This document shows, piece after piece, positions 45,329 to 55,019 of a stretch of DNA of 64,000 nt. Source of the stretch: Chitinispirillum alkaliphilum (GTDB taxonomy: Bacteria > Fibrobacterota > Chitinivibrionia > Chitinivibrionales > Chitinispirillaceae); the NCBI GenBank assembly GCA_001045525.1, contig LDWW01000017.1, forward strand, positions 1 to 64,000, given 5' to 3'. The position numbers and the translations under genes were made by a program. Numbering within the stretch: position 1 is the stretch's first letter; each line of letters begins with the position of its first letter. The notes below the pieces were generated by a model. It was given only the letters and a program-made list of their open reading frames with translations. It had not been told where the DNA came from and did not search any database.

Positions 45329-46552
45329 ATGAACACAATCTATTTTGCCCGCTATATATATCTGGAAAGTGGAGAAATTCTTTTAAACGGAGCCGTTTCG
45401 GTCAGCGGTAACCGCATAGTCGATGTTGCTCCCCGGGGCAGAATAAAAAGAAACAGAAATGACAGAGTCGTCAACCTTGGTAACCTGCTGCTTCTGCCCG
45501 GGTTTATTAATATGCACACCCATCTGGAAGAGTGTGTAGCCAGGGGCAGCACCAAAGAGCCAAATGAAACATTCACGAAGTTTTTACAACAGAAGAACAG
45601 GCGTGTACAGGAGACCCCTGAAGAGGTAAAGCTTGCCTCGATGCGTCTGAATGTGCGTGAACTTCTGGCTGAAGGGGTCACCTCCGTGGTTGATTCAAGC
45701 AGCAGCCAGCTGTCCTTAAATATCCTGAAAGAAGAAAACATCAGGTCCTGGGTTATAAGCGAGATCCACGACAACAGCACAAAGATAGTTTTGCCCCAAC
45801 TGAACGAATCAGACAGAAACAGAGAAAAAAATCTCTTCATGAGCAGCGGGATCGGACCACATGCATTATTTTCTCTCACTCCACAGAAACAGAAAAAAAT
45901 CATAAATTTCACCTACGAAAATGATTGCATCTGGATGACTCATCTTGCAGAAAGTTCAGAAGAACTACAGGCATTCTCTGAACAGAGCGGGGATCTATTT
46001 TCCCACATGACAGAAAAAAAAGAGTGGCCATTTAAAAACTCCCCCCATGGCTCTGCACACCATGCAATCAGACACAACCTCATCCCTTCAAATGGGATAT
46101 GCATACACTGCAATTATCTAAACGGTCATGAACTGACACTGCTTGCAGCAAAACGGATATCTGTTGTGCTGTGTAATCAGTATACCCAAATGATGAATCA
46201 TAAGAGTTTTCCTCTTGAAGTGGCACTGAACAGAGGGGTGTCCATATGCCTTGGAACAGAGGGGGTTGCAGCAGCCGGCGAGATGAGTTTGTTTGATGAG
46301 CTGTTCAGCCTGAGGATGGCCCACCCTCATATCCCTGCAAGAGAGATGCTTAAATGGGTAACAACCAATCCTGCTGCAGCATTAAGAATGTCAGAACATC
46401 TGGGTTCAATATCCCCGGGAAAACTTGCAGACATAATCGGCGTCAGGTTTGCCTACGATACATCCCAGGATCTTCTTGAGGAGATGCTCATGGAAGACCC
46501 TGAGATACAGTTCGTCCTGATAGACGGAGAAGAGGTTATTGTAAACTATTAG
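45329..46552 (+). CDS. Amidohydrolase/deaminase family protein with altered metal motif
   Basis: 407 residues of the metal-dependent amidohydrolase superfamily. It has an N- and C-terminal beta-sandwich around a TIM barrel. NMHTHLEE gives the HxH ligands, MTHLAESSEE the central His and Glu, and ICIHCNYLNG the next His. The family's Asp ligand, usually GTDS, is here GTEG in SICLGTEGVAAAGEMSLFDEL. Overall it resembles aminofutalosine or S-adenosylhomocysteine deaminases, but the substrate is unknown and the Glu change may alter activity. It ends ten bases before a convergent hypothetical gene. Confidence 0.82.
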   Translation: MNTIYFARYIYLESGEILLNGAVSVSGNRIVDVAPRGRIKRNRNDRVVNLGNLLLLPGFINMHTHLEECVARGSTKEPNETFTKFLQQKNRRVQETPEEVKLASMRLNVRELLAEGVTSVVDSSSSQLSLNILKEENIRSWVISEIHDNSTKIVLPQLNESDRNREKNLFMSSGIGPHALFSLTPQKQKKIINFTYENDCIWMTHLAESSEELQAFSEQSGDLFSHMTEKKEWPFKNSPHGSAHHAIRHNLIPSNGICIHCNYLNGHELTLLAAKRISVVLCNQYTQMMNHKSFPLEVALNRGVSICLGTEGVAAAGEMSLFDELFSLRMAHPHIPAREMLKWVTTNPAAALRMSEHLGSISPGKLADIIGVRFAYDTSQDLLEEMLMEDPEIQFVLIDGEEVIVNY

Positions 46553-46561
46553 TGAGAGTCG

Positions 46562-46867
46562 CTATTGTTTCAGGATGCATTCTGTAAGTTTATCCACCAG
46601 AGAATCAACTGCAGCCTGGGGCGAGACATCACCGTCTTCAATTATACCTTTGTACTTTCCAACAAAATCCGGATCCCTCAGAAACCGGATATGTTTTTTC
46701 ACTATTGCAGCCTCTTTATTACGCGATAAGGCATTCAAAGCTTCTGCTGTGCGTTCGAGTGATTCGATTATGGAACTGATCTCTTTTTCGAAAACGACCT
46801 GAGGTCCATCTATATACATTTTCATTTTTCCCACTGTACAGTGGGATACATTTTCTCTTATTTTCAT
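46562..46867 (-). CDS. Hypothetical protein, helical
   Basis: 101 residues, soluble, with a long amphipathic helix region (EKEISSIIESLERTAEALNAL and EAAIVKKHIRFL). A clear GGAGAGG site precedes the ATG, supporting the start. It has no membrane segment or motif I recognise. It is convergent with the amidohydrolase gene and separate from the next exported protein. Confidence 0.55.
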   Translation of the reverse strand: MKIRENVSHCTVGKMKMYIDGPQVVFEKEISSIIESLERTAEALNALSRNKEAAIVKKHIRFLRDPDFVGKYKGIIEDGDVSPQAAVDSLVDKLTECILKQ

Positions 46868-46933
46868 ATATCCTCTCCTACTGATTACAAACTATTTACC
46901 TGCACATTAAACCCGCCATTTTCAATGGTCATA

Positions 46934-47305
46934 TCAATTCAAAAGAGGATATGAGACTGGCAGAGAGACAGTTGAAAACTGATCACTGAAACTTTCGACC
47001 TTCAAGAAACGCTTATACGAATTGCTTTGCTCAAAATTCGGTTTTGAAAAGACAAGCCGGTTTCTTGATCTTAGATCTTCAGGAGATTTGGGTTTGGTTT
47101 TGGGCCTTCTCCTGAAACAGTGTTCCTCATTTTCGGCACAGATTTTAACCTCTGCGTCGGCACAGGCATCAATGAAGATATTCTGGATTTCAGAGCAGCT
47201 AATCGCTTCAGTAGTTTTCTGCGAAGCAAAAACCGAAACAGCCGCAAACATCAGTAACCCGCAGCTGTAGTAAATAACTCTTTGAAATTGATTTTTCATC
47301 TTCAT
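46934..47305 (-). CDS. Hypothetical small exported protein
   Basis: 123 residues starting KMKNQFQRVIYYSCGLLMFAA, a good signal peptide, cleaved near SVFASQ. The mature part has four Cys (AISCSEI, DACADAEVKICAENEEHC) that could form two disulfides, then a basic Pro/Lys-rich stretch. No family recognised. The frame is plausible because of the signal and Cys pattern, but there is no support beyond that. Confidence 0.5.
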   Translation of the reverse strand: MKMKNQFQRVIYYSCGLLMFAAVSVFASQKTTEAISCSEIQNIFIDACADAEVKICAENEEHCFRRRPKTKPKSPEDLRSRNRLVFSKPNFEQSNSYKRFLKVESFSDQFSTVSLPVSYPLLN

Positions 47306-47404
47306 ACATTTCTATCTTCGTTCAACATAACATATTATTGTCAAAACATTTATGAGACTTTTTCCGCTTAGAAAGATTTTGTAAACAGAATCCGAATACC
47401 AGAC

Positions 47405-48130
47405 TTACCATTGATACTCAAACCAGGATGATACCCACAGCAAATCCCCTTCCCCCATACTTTTCAGATTGTCAAGCGCAAAGAGTTTGTTGAGAGATGC
47501 CGCGATCAGAAACTGATCGGTAAGATTATATGCAGCTTCCAAGCCCGTATAAATATGATTGAATCTGAAGTTATTATCCTCAGAAAGATACCCTGCGTCA
47601 ATTCCCGTAATCACAAATGGGGTAAGCGTGAAAAGCTGCCCAACAGAGAACGTCCGGTCCAGACCGATTCCAATAAAGGCCCCCTTCTCCTCTTTAAAAT
47701 CATACAACAGATCTGAAAACAAAACAGCCCCGGCAATCAGCGGAGTGTGTAACTCCAGGTAACCTTCTATGGTATATGGCTCGCGGGGAACCGGAGTGAA
47801 CTGAACACCGGCCCCCAGGTAGAGTTCTACCGGTCCAACGAAAAATCCATAAAGAGAGTAAAATGTAACGTCAAAAAGAGGCTGGGGAATTCCGACTATG
47901 TTTGAGACTCCAAACAGAAGAGGCCCTAGAGAATATTCAAACACACCTTCCAAAATTGTTGCATTGGGCAGCTCATCTACACCTTCAGACACATAGGAGC
48001 TGCTCCATTCAACAATTCCGATCAGATTGGTGTTCCCCTCATCGGCTAAAAGTGTATTTACACTTAAAGCATACAGTGAGAAAATCAGAACTATTTTTGG
48101 CAGGATCAAATCAGCTATCCCTCCATTCAC
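47405..48130 (-). CDS. Putative outer-membrane barrel (TorF/porin-like)
   Basis: 241 residues with a signal peptide ending LLADEG. The remainder alternates hydrophobic and polar residues in strands, with aromatic girdles (VEWSSSYVSEGVDELPN; YSLYGFFVGPVELYLGAG; FIGIGLDRTFSVGQLF) and a C-terminal SSWFEYQW ending in Trp, typical of barrels inserted by BamA. The opening block resembles TorF-type putative porins. Likely about 10 to 12 strands. The transported substrate is not known. Confidence 0.65.
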   Translation of the reverse strand: MNGGIADLILPKIVLIFSLYALSVNTLLADEGNTNLIGIVEWSSSYVSEGVDELPNATILEGVFEYSLGPLLFGVSNIVGIPQPLFDVTFYSLYGFFVGPVELYLGAGVQFTPVPREPYTIEGYLELHTPLIAGAVLFSDLLYDFKEEKGAFIGIGLDRTFSVGQLFTLTPFVITGIDAGYLSEDNNFRFNHIYTGLEAAYNLTDQFLIAASLNKLFALDNLKSMGEGDLLWVSSWFEYQW

Positions 48131-48211
48131 CTGATTTATTTTTGTGTGATTTTCCAGGTTTATGAAGAGAAAGCCCCGCTAAAACAGTGCCAAAAAAGAG
48201 GCGCTGTAATG

Positions 48212-49534
48212 CTACTGTTTTACAAATCGTGCTGCAAACATACCATCAAGCTCATGATCGTAAGGTGTAATTCTTAAACACCCGCTGTTATCGATAAACA
48301 TACCGGGAACAGATTCAGGCGCCTCATCGAGTTTGAAGTCCGGATGAGAAGAGAGGAACCACTCAACCTGCTGTTCATTTTCCTCAGGTTCAATGGAGCA
48401 GGTTGAATAGACCATTACCCCAGCGGTTCCTATAGTGGAAGCAGCACTTTCCATCAGCTTTCTCTGTAAGTTCACTACAGACTCTATATCACTTGGTTTA
48501 CGTGTCCAGCGTCCGTCAGGATGGCGCTGCAACACACCGCTACCCGTGCAGGGTGCATCGAGAAGGACCTTATCAAAATGTCCAGTGAAAGGCGGATGTG
48601 TTCCATCACAGGCGATTGGATATATATTTTCAAGTCCCATGCGTTTATAGTTTTGAATAACTTTGAGCAACCGGTGTATTTTCAGCTCGCATGCCACAAC
48701 GGATCCCTGTTCCTGAGCAATTTCAGCCATAAGAACAGTTTTTCCACCCGGAGCAGAACAGAGGTCCAGTATATGCTCAGCCCTCTGCACATCCATCATC
48801 GCAGTTACCCAGCCGGATGAAGGGGCCTGTACATTGCAAAGCCCCATTTTCAAAAGACGAATATTTTGAGGATCGAGCGGTTTTTTCATTTTGTAATAAA
48901 GATTCAAATACCCCGTTGCCGGTTCACACAGTGTGCGCACATCGGCTTCAAACTGCTGGCGGGATATTTCACGAATTTTTCGTCTCAAATAGATGGCCGG
49001 CTTTTTATTATTGAAGGCAAGCAGCTTTTTGGTTTTTGACAAACCGATCTGCTTAAGCCACCTCTCTACCATCCATTCGGGGTGCGAGTACTCAACAGAC
49101 AATCTGCGACAAAGATCTTTTTGCGGATCGGGAAGAGTGATTTGACGCTTTTTATTTATCACATTCCTCAACACAGCATTAACTACCCCTGAAGCAGCTT
49201 TGGTGTCAGGCTGCCCCTTGGCGATATTTACAGACTCATTAACTGCAGCATGGTCCGGAACCTTATCCATAAACATAATCTGGTACACCCCGATCTGAAG
49301 AATCCGCCTCAGAGTTGGTGACTGGAGGTTTTCTTCTATAGTCAGGAACTGATCGATTATATAATCCAGATATAGTTTGAACCGCATTACACCATATACA
49401 AGTTCAAAGACAAACCTTCTATCCCGGTGATCGATCTTTACATTTTTTAAGACCCTGTCGGTTATGGAGTCAAGATCTCCCGGACGTGAATCGTATTCAG
49501 ACAAAACTTTTAATACAAGCTGCCGCGTGTTCAT
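48212..49534 (-). CDS. rsmB: 16S rRNA (cytosine-967 C5)-methyltransferase RsmB
   Basis: 440 residues. An N-terminal NusB-like domain (to about 140) is followed by a Rossmann methyltransferase domain with LCSAPGGKTVLMAE for SAM, DAPCTGSGVLQRHPDGRW with the catalytic Cys, and YSTCSIEPEENE. It methylates C967 of 16S rRNA. The start overlaps the fmt stop as ATGA, the common fmt-rsmB order. The downstream porin-like gene is a separate unit. Confidence 0.94.
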   Translation of the reverse strand: MNTRQLVLKVLSEYDSRPGDLDSITDRVLKNVKIDHRDRRFVFELVYGVMRFKLYLDYIIDQFLTIEENLQSPTLRRILQIGVYQIMFMDKVPDHAAVNESVNIAKGQPDTKAASGVVNAVLRNVINKKRQITLPDPQKDLCRRLSVEYSHPEWMVERWLKQIGLSKTKKLLAFNNKKPAIYLRRKIREISRQQFEADVRTLCEPATGYLNLYYKMKKPLDPQNIRLLKMGLCNVQAPSSGWVTAMMDVQRAEHILDLCSAPGGKTVLMAEIAQEQGSVVACELKIHRLLKVIQNYKRMGLENIYPIACDGTHPPFTGHFDKVLLDAPCTGSGVLQRHPDGRWTRKPSDIESVVNLQRKLMESAASTIGTAGVMVYSTCSIEPEENEQQVEWFLSSHPDFKLDEAPESVPGMFIDNSGCLRITPYDHELDGMFAARFVKQ

Positions 49535-50457
49535 TGCAGTTTACTTCCTTCTGTTAATCGGTTCCCCAGCAGAAATGCTTCAACACTCATTTTTTTTCGC
49601 CCCTCGGGTTTTACTTCCAGAATTTTAAGACAGCCCCGGGCACATTTTACGCTAAAATAATCTTTCCCAATCTCCACAACACTTCCCGGCTCAGAGCCTT
49701 CCCTGCAATCTGTGACCTGAGCCCATTCGATTCCCAAACGTTTACCCTGCAGGTTGGTACAGGTCCCGGGAAAAGGTTTAAATGCACGGATTTTGTTGTA
49801 TATCTGCTCAGCAGAGAGATTCCAGTCTACAAAAGCCTCTTCTCTTCGCAACTTTGGAGCCCTGGTGATTTTCTCCTCATCCTGTTTTTGGGGTTTGAGA
49901 TTGCCGCTTTTAATTCCATCTATTGCCTCCATCAGCCCCTCTGCACCCAAATGGGTTAGCCTCTGATACAGATCAGGAGTGCACTCCTGAGGCTTAATGC
50001 CAATTTTTTTCTGAATCAGAATCTCCCCGGCATCTATCCCTTCATTTATTCTGAAAACAGTCACACCTGTTTCTCTCTCCCCCGCTTCAATTGCCCTGTG
50101 GATAGGGGCAGCTCCCCGGTATTTGGGCAACAAAGAGGCGTGGATATTAACAGTGCCCAGTCTGGGAATTGAGAAAACCTCTCTGGGCAAAATTCTGTAT
50201 GCAACCACTACGAAAAGATCAGCATCGAGCGCTTTGAGCTGATCGGTAAATTCCGCAGTCTTCAGATCAGAAGGGGTCATGAGCGGATGTACCCCCTCTT
50301 TTTCCGCATACTCATATACAGGAGAGTGACACATCTTCAACCCCCTGCCCTTTGGTTTTGCTGGCGTGGTCACAATACCCACTACCTGCTCAGATTTTCT
50401 GAGGTGCTCCAGAGCGGGAATCCCAAATTCTGCAGAGCCCATAAATACAATCCTCAT
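49531..50457 (-). CDS. fmt: Methionyl-tRNA formyltransferase
   Basis: 308 residues starting MRIVFMGSAEFGIPAL, the usual N-terminus. The catalytic region LGTVNIHASLLPKYRGAAPIHRAI carries the Asn/His, followed by GVTVFRINEGIDAGEIL with the Asp. The enzyme formylates the initiator Met-tRNA using 10-formyltetrahydrofolate. A start eight codons earlier is possible, but GGGTGG at the right distance supports 50457. Confidence 0.95.
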   Translation of the reverse strand: MRIVFMGSAEFGIPALEHLRKSEQVVGIVTTPAKPKGRGLKMCHSPVYEYAEKEGVHPLMTPSDLKTAEFTDQLKALDADLFVVVAYRILPREVFSIPRLGTVNIHASLLPKYRGAAPIHRAIEAGERETGVTVFRINEGIDAGEILIQKKIGIKPQECTPDLYQRLTHLGAEGLMEAIDGIKSGNLKPQKQDEEKITRAPKLRREEAFVDWNLSAEQIYNKIRAFKPFPGTCTNLQGKRLGIEWAQVTDCREGSEPGSVVEIGKDYFSVKCARGCLKILEVKPEGRKKMSVEAFLLGNRLTEGSKLQ

Positions 50458-50585
50458 ACACCACCCATTCTTCCCTGACACAATTTAATCTTTAAATTAA
50501 GGATATAAAATACCATATGAATTAGAGCATGATGATATAAATAACTTCTGCCCTTCAAAAACTGTGCAATGGGCCAGGGAGGCAC

Positions 50586-50639
50586 AAATTTGCTTTTATC
50601 CTCCCCAGATGGTAGTTTTCTATTTTAACAAGCAAATTT
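50586..50639 (+). promoter_or_regulatory. Leader hairpin before the zinc-ribbon gene
   Basis: AAATTTGCTT (50586-50595) and AAGCAAATTT (50630-50639) form a 10-bp inverted repeat enclosing 34 bases. It lies 25 bases before the ATG of the next gene, and GGAGG sits between. It may be a 5' leader element or a small operator. No riboswitch family was recognised. Confidence 0.35.
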
Positions 50640-50663
50640 CTTTGTAGCTATGGAGGTGAAAAG

Positions 50664-51041
50664 ATGGCAACAGCATTCTTACCTATAGAAAACCCCAGTA
50701 TATACTGCCGTTTTTGCAACAAAATCGTCCCTATGCAGCTTGATCGCAGCATTGCCGAAAACGGTAAAACCGTGGATAGAAAATCCACCTTCGAATACTG
50801 CTGCAGCAAATGCCTCAAAACAGTATGCTTCAGCGGTAATGATCTTCAGGAAAAATGTGAAGATACTCCACAGGAATGTCGTACCTATGCTCCCAAAGAA
50901 TCATTCTATATCGGAGAGCAGATTTTCCATCAGAAGTTCAATGAGACAGGCCTGATTGTAGGAAAGGAAAGCGGATCGCCAGAGAAGATACTTGTTCAGT
51001 TTGAAAAAGCAGGATTGGTAAAACTGATACAAAATATTTAA
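50664..51041 (+). CDS. Zinc-ribbon-like protein with UvrD-tail-like domain
   Basis: 125 residues. The N-terminal half carries CRFC (15-18), ECCSKC-like YCCSKCLKTVC and further Cys (DTPQECRTY), suggesting a zinc ribbon. Residues 80-125, FYIGEQIFHQKFNETGLIVG then ILVQFEKAGLVKLI, match in pattern the Tudor-like tail of UvrD/PcrA helicases and small proteins with the same fold. That tail contacts RNA polymerase in UvrD-type proteins, so a role at the polymerase is possible. This is inference. A GGAGGTG site precedes the ATG. Confidence 0.65.
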   Translation: MATAFLPIENPSIYCRFCNKIVPMQLDRSIAENGKTVDRKSTFEYCCSKCLKTVCFSGNDLQEKCEDTPQECRTYAPKESFYIGEQIFHQKFNETGLIVGKESGSPEKILVQFEKAGLVKLIQNI

Positions 51042-51054
51042 GACCAGATTTTTC

Positions 51055-51099
51055 TATAAAAAAAGAGGGAGCTGTTTTTCAGGTCCCTCTTTTTTTATA
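51055..51099. terminator. Bidirectional intrinsic terminator
   Basis: A 16-bp perfect inverted repeat (51055-51070 with 51084-51099) around a 13-base loop. Each arm has a run of seven A or T next to GAGGGA/TCCCTC, so both strands carry a GC-rich stem followed by a U-tract. It lies between the convergent zinc-ribbon gene (ends 51041) and hppA (ends 51117) and should terminate both. Confidence 0.9.
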
Positions 51100-51116
51100 T
51101 CCAAAGGTGTTTTATT

Positions 51117-53210
51117 TTAGCCTGCGATACGCACCACCATGGGAGCGATAACCAGTGATACCACACTCATCAACTTGATTAGGATGTTGATTGAGGGCCC
51201 AGCAGTGTCTTTGAAGGGATCCCCTACAGTATCTCCAATGACTGCAGCCTTGTGAGCTTCACTTCCCTTACCTCCGTGAGCACCACCTTCAATGTGCTTT
51301 TTGGCGTTATCCCAGGCACCTCCCGCATTTGCCATAAAAAGAGCCATCATAACCCCTGACACAGTAACCCCGGCCAGAACTCCCCCAAGCATTTCAGCAC
51401 CTCCTGTAAACCCAACAATCACAGGAGTAAGCACCGCTATAAGCCCCGGAGCAACCATCTCCTTTATGGCAGCCCTGGTTGATATATCCACACATCTGGC
51501 ATAATCAGCCTTTCCTGTGCCTTCAAGCAAACCAGGGATAGTACGGAACTGGTGACGTACTTCTTCAATCATCGAGAAAGCCGCCCGTCCTACAGCCCCC
51601 ATCGCAAATGAGGAGAACAGGAAGGGAAGCATGGCACCAAGGAACAGCCCCGCCATTACAACCGGCTCCGTTACATCGATATTCACTACAGCAGCTTCAG
51701 GAGAAAGCCCAGCCAGAACACGGGTTGTGAATATGGTTTCCCTGTAAGCTGCAAAAAGAGCAAGTGCAGTCAGTGCAGCGGAGCCGATTGCAAATCCTTT
51801 TCCGATAGCTGCGGTTGTATTTCCCACAGCATCGAGCTTATCGGTGCGCTTACGCACTTCAGGTTCCAGCTCGGCCATCTCAGCCAATCCACCTGCATTA
51901 TCTGCTATTGGGCCGTAAGCATCGACAGCCAGCTGTATACCGGTTGTGGCCAGCATTCCCAGAGCTGCAATTGCGATACCGTAGAGCCCGGCAAAAGAGA
52001 ACGAAACCAGTATTGCAGCACCAATAAACAAAACAGGTAAAGCCGTAGAGACCATACCAGTTCCAAGCCCAGCAATAATGTTGGTTCCAGCTCCTGTTTT
52101 TGATGCATCGGCGATTTTGGCAACCGGTCTTCTGTTTTCTGATGTGTAGTATTCTGTGAACTTACCGATCGCTATACCTGCAACAAGCCCTGAAATTACG
52201 GCATAAAAGATTCCAATTGACCTGTAAGTGACATTACCCAGCTCATATGTTGCGGGTGCAATCCAGTTTATCAGAGGCAACGTTACAAGCACCATCACAC
52301 CGGCAGCACCAAAAGTGCCGATATTCAGAGCCGACTGAGGATTTCCCCCCTCTTTTGTGCGAACAAAGAAAGTCCCGAGTATTGATATGATTATTCCGGC
52401 CCCGGCAATAACAAGGGGCAAAACGGCAAGATTGATCTGCCCAGCAGCAGCCCCCAGTACCATCGAACCCACGATGGCCCCTACATATGATTCAAAAAGG
52501 TCTGCTCCCATCCCTGCGACATCACCCACATTATCACCTACATTGTCGGCAATAGTAGCCGGATTGCGCGGATCATCTTCCGGGATACCCGCTTCAATCT
52601 TACCTACAAGATCAGCCCCCACATCCGCAGCTTTAGTGTAGATACCTCCGCTCACACGGGCAAAAAGCGCAATTGATGAAGCTCCCATGGCAAACCCATT
52701 GAGTATGGGGAGAACCACACCTCGCAGCACATCCACATCATCTCCAAACACAGATGTGTATATAATGAAAAGTGCCGAAAGCCCCACAATACCAAGCCCA
52801 ACCACACTCATACCCATAACAGTTCCACCTGAAAACGCAATAGCCAGAGCCTGAGGAAGTCCTTTCCGTGCGGCATTGGTGGTACGCATATTTGCCCCCG
52901 TGGCGATACGCATCCCAAAAAACCCCGCCAAACCAGAGCAAAGTGCCCCTACCACAAACGACACCGCAACCAACCGGATACTTCCTTCATTTCCGATAAC
53001 CAGGAGAATCGCGACAGCTATGACAAACACCGCCAGCACTCTGTATTCACGTGCAAGAAACGCCATAGCACCCTCTCGTACAGCAGCCCCGATCTCTTTC
53101 ATTTTTGGAGTACCGGGATCCTGTTTATTGATCCAGTTTGATTTCCATAGCGCGAAAAGAAGTGCAACTAAACCAGCGCCCAGTGACGCATACAGCAGTG
53201 TGACATCCAT
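51117..53210 (-). CDS. hppA: Membrane-bound ion-pumping pyrophosphatase
   Basis: 697 residues with about 16 membrane helices. [13 protein letters not shown] and [21 protein letters not shown] bind Mg-pyrophosphate. [19 protein letters not shown] lacks the Lys found in K+-independent enzymes and has Ala and Gly at the two positions that mark K+-dependent ones. Thus it should need K+; the pumped ion, H+ or Na+, cannot be fixed here. It conserves energy from pyrophosphate hydrolysis at the inner membrane. The start at 53210 has an AGGAGG site; a start 15 codons upstream is unlikely. Confidence 0.95.
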   Translation of the reverse strand: MDVTLLYASLGAGLVALLFALWKSNWINKQDPGTPKMKEIGAAVREGAMAFLAREYRVLAVFVIAVAILLVIGNEGSIRLVAVSFVVGALCSGLAGFFGMRIATGANMRTTNAARKGLPQALAIAFSGGTVMGMSVVGLGIVGLSALFIIYTSVFGDDVDVLRGVVLPILNGFAMGASSIALFARVSGGIYTKAADVGADLVGKIEAGIPEDDPRNPATIADNVGDNVGDVAGMGADLFESYVGAIVGSMVLGAAAGQINLAVLPLVIAGAGIIISILGTFFVRTKEGGNPQSALNIGTFGAAGVMVLVTLPLINWIAPATYELGNVTYRSIGIFYAVISGLVAGIAIGKFTEYYTSENRRPVAKIADASKTGAGTNIIAGLGTGMVSTALPVLFIGAAILVSFSFAGLYGIAIAALGMLATTGIQLAVDAYGPIADNAGGLAEMAELEPEVRKRTDKLDAVGNTTAAIGKGFAIGSAALTALALFAAYRETIFTTRVLAGLSPEAAVVNIDVTEPVVMAGLFLGAMLPFLFSSFAMGAVGRAAFSMIEEVRHQFRTIPGLLEGTGKADYARCVDISTRAAIKEMVAPGLIAVLTPVIVGFTGGAEMLGGVLAGVTVSGVMMALFMANAGGAWDNAKKHIEGGAHGGKGSEAHKAAVIGDTVGDPFKDTAGPSINILIKLMSVVSLVIAPMVVRIAG

Positions 53211-53420
53211 ACATCCTCCTACGAGCTGTAAGTGAAAAGTGTCACAGTTTTTCAACTGTTTGTGTTTATTTTCTGTTCAGGGAAGGATCAGGTATACAAA
53301 GACAAATTGATCTAAGTTACCTTACACATGAAAATTTAAAATAATTGTTAGCCCCGTTTTGAGCAAGCATACAGCCCCCCTTAGAGCATCTCAACAAATA
53401 ATGCAGCACAGGTTGAGAGA

Positions 53421-54968
53421 TTATTGCCCTGCAGACCCTTGCTCAGCTTCCTGATCCCCGCTTTGCCCTGCAAATTCTTCTTCTGCTGATGCCTCTTCGG
53501 TGTGCTCCGATTCATCGGAGCCCCTGTTTTCAGAAGACATACCCGTTGTATCAGAATCAGATAATTTTGTTTCCTCAACAAACCATTCATCAGAATCATT
53601 CTCTTTTGTCTGTTCGTCTGACACAGCCTGTAAATCCCTGTGCTCTGTAACCGAAGAGCTGCGGAAATCTATACCGGTTTCTTCCTGGAGTTTCCTCAGG
53701 ACCTCAGACGCAGTGAACGCAACTGCATCATTAGGATCGGTGGTGAGAACCTGTATAAGGTAGCCGGCTCTTGTTTCTTTCATTTTTCCAAGAGCGATAA
53801 GTGCCTCTATTCTGATTTCCGGATCTTTTGAATGGCTAAGGATTTCAAGCAGAACATCGGAGGCCATTCTGTTACCAATTTCACCCAGCAGGGAAACGGA
53901 TATGGTGCGGATTTTTGGATCAGCAGTTCTGTCCAAAACCTTATCCATAAGATGGGGTACGATTCTGTCTCTGTAGGAGACCAGTTCTCTGGCGGCGGTC
54001 TGAACCAAAGCAGGTTCAAATGGTTCCTGCTCATAGAGGACCTTAAGGGCTGTGAGTTTTTCTGTAACAAACAGCTCCATTCTGCGCTCGTCAGACTCCA
54101 CACTGTCGGCAAGAATCAGTACAAACTGGTTGAGACTGTCTAGATCTGTGCCGGTTTTGTTTAAGGTATACCTGAGAGTGTCGATTTCTGTTCTCAACTG
54201 CTCAATGAGTTTATCAGTTTGCAAAAACCTCTCCTCGATACCCTGCACCCCTTTCATAGATCCCAAACGTGAGACACCCCGGTATTTAAGAGATACTCTC
54301 AACCCCGGACTCATGAATGTTTCATATTCACTATCGGGAAACATCTGCAAAATGTCGACTAACCCGACACTCAACTCCACAGCATCCCTTAGAAATCTCC
54401 ATGAGGTAAGAACAGAGATACAATTATACCCCGATTTTCTCTGAAGCTCGGTGGTAAGATAGATACCGGCTCCAAAATACTTCTCGATTCCAAGGAAAGG
54501 ATTGAACCTATCCTCCCTCGAAGAGGCAGCACTAAGCATGCCAAAGTGAATACGGGTCCTCAGTGAGTTGATGTTTTTACCAAAAGCCAGAAAAAATTCA
54601 TTTTCGAACGAATCATTGTCAATATCGAAATACATTTCATCCCTGCTTGAGAAGAGATTTTGCATTCCGATAGTAACAGAGGGTAAAAGTGGATGGGCCT
54701 CACTCAGTAACAGGGCTTTGAACCCCAGGTTGAATTCACCAACATATCCCAGCTGTAGATTCACCCTGTCTGAAAAACCCAGATCAAGGGAAAAGCCGGG
54801 TGTTGCATCAGAGATATCTTCCAAAAGCGAAAATCCATGTAAATCCAAAACATAGGTTCCGCTTTGCAGAACATCAGCATCGGGCAGGGTTTGCAGAGAA
54901 CTCCAGCGTGTATTTGCGTATCCGGCAGTAAGAACAAAGAAAAGTAAAATCACTACACACTTAGTCAC
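53421..54968 (-). CDS. Envelope protein: barrel-like domain, coiled coil and HEAT repeats
   Basis: 515 residues. Signal peptide ends near TAGYANT. Residues 25-235 are beta-rich with amphipathic strands (FSLDLGFSDRVNLQLGY; FLGIEKYFGAGIYLTTEL), perhaps a small outer-membrane barrel. Around 240-300 a coiled coil with Leu heptads follows. HEAT-like helical repeats then appear (KIRTISVSLLGEIGNRMASD; PEIRIEALIALGKMKE; VAFTASEVLRKLQE). The last 80 residues are acidic and low-complexity. The start is GTG at 54968 with GAGGG upstream. It may be a scaffold linking the outer membrane to a periplasmic complex. Family unknown. Confidence 0.65.
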   Translation of the reverse strand: MTKCVVILLFFVLTAGYANTRWSSLQTLPDADVLQSGTYVLDLHGFSLLEDISDATPGFSLDLGFSDRVNLQLGYVGEFNLGFKALLLSEAHPLLPSVTIGMQNLFSSRDEMYFDIDNDSFENEFFLAFGKNINSLRTRIHFGMLSAASSREDRFNPFLGIEKYFGAGIYLTTELQRKSGYNCISVLTSWRFLRDAVELSVGLVDILQMFPDSEYETFMSPGLRVSLKYRGVSRLGSMKGVQGIEERFLQTDKLIEQLRTEIDTLRYTLNKTGTDLDSLNQFVLILADSVESDERRMELFVTEKLTALKVLYEQEPFEPALVQTAARELVSYRDRIVPHLMDKVLDRTADPKIRTISVSLLGEIGNRMASDVLLEILSHSKDPEIRIEALIALGKMKETRAGYLIQVLTTDPNDAVAFTASEVLRKLQEETGIDFRSSSVTEHRDLQAVSDEQTKENDSDEWFVEETKLSDSDTTGMSSENRGSDESEHTEEASAEEEFAGQSGDQEAEQGSAGQ

Positions 54969-55019
54969 TCAGCCCTCAACTTTCTCTCATAAGATCAAAA
55001 AACGGCCTGCCCTGCCCTT

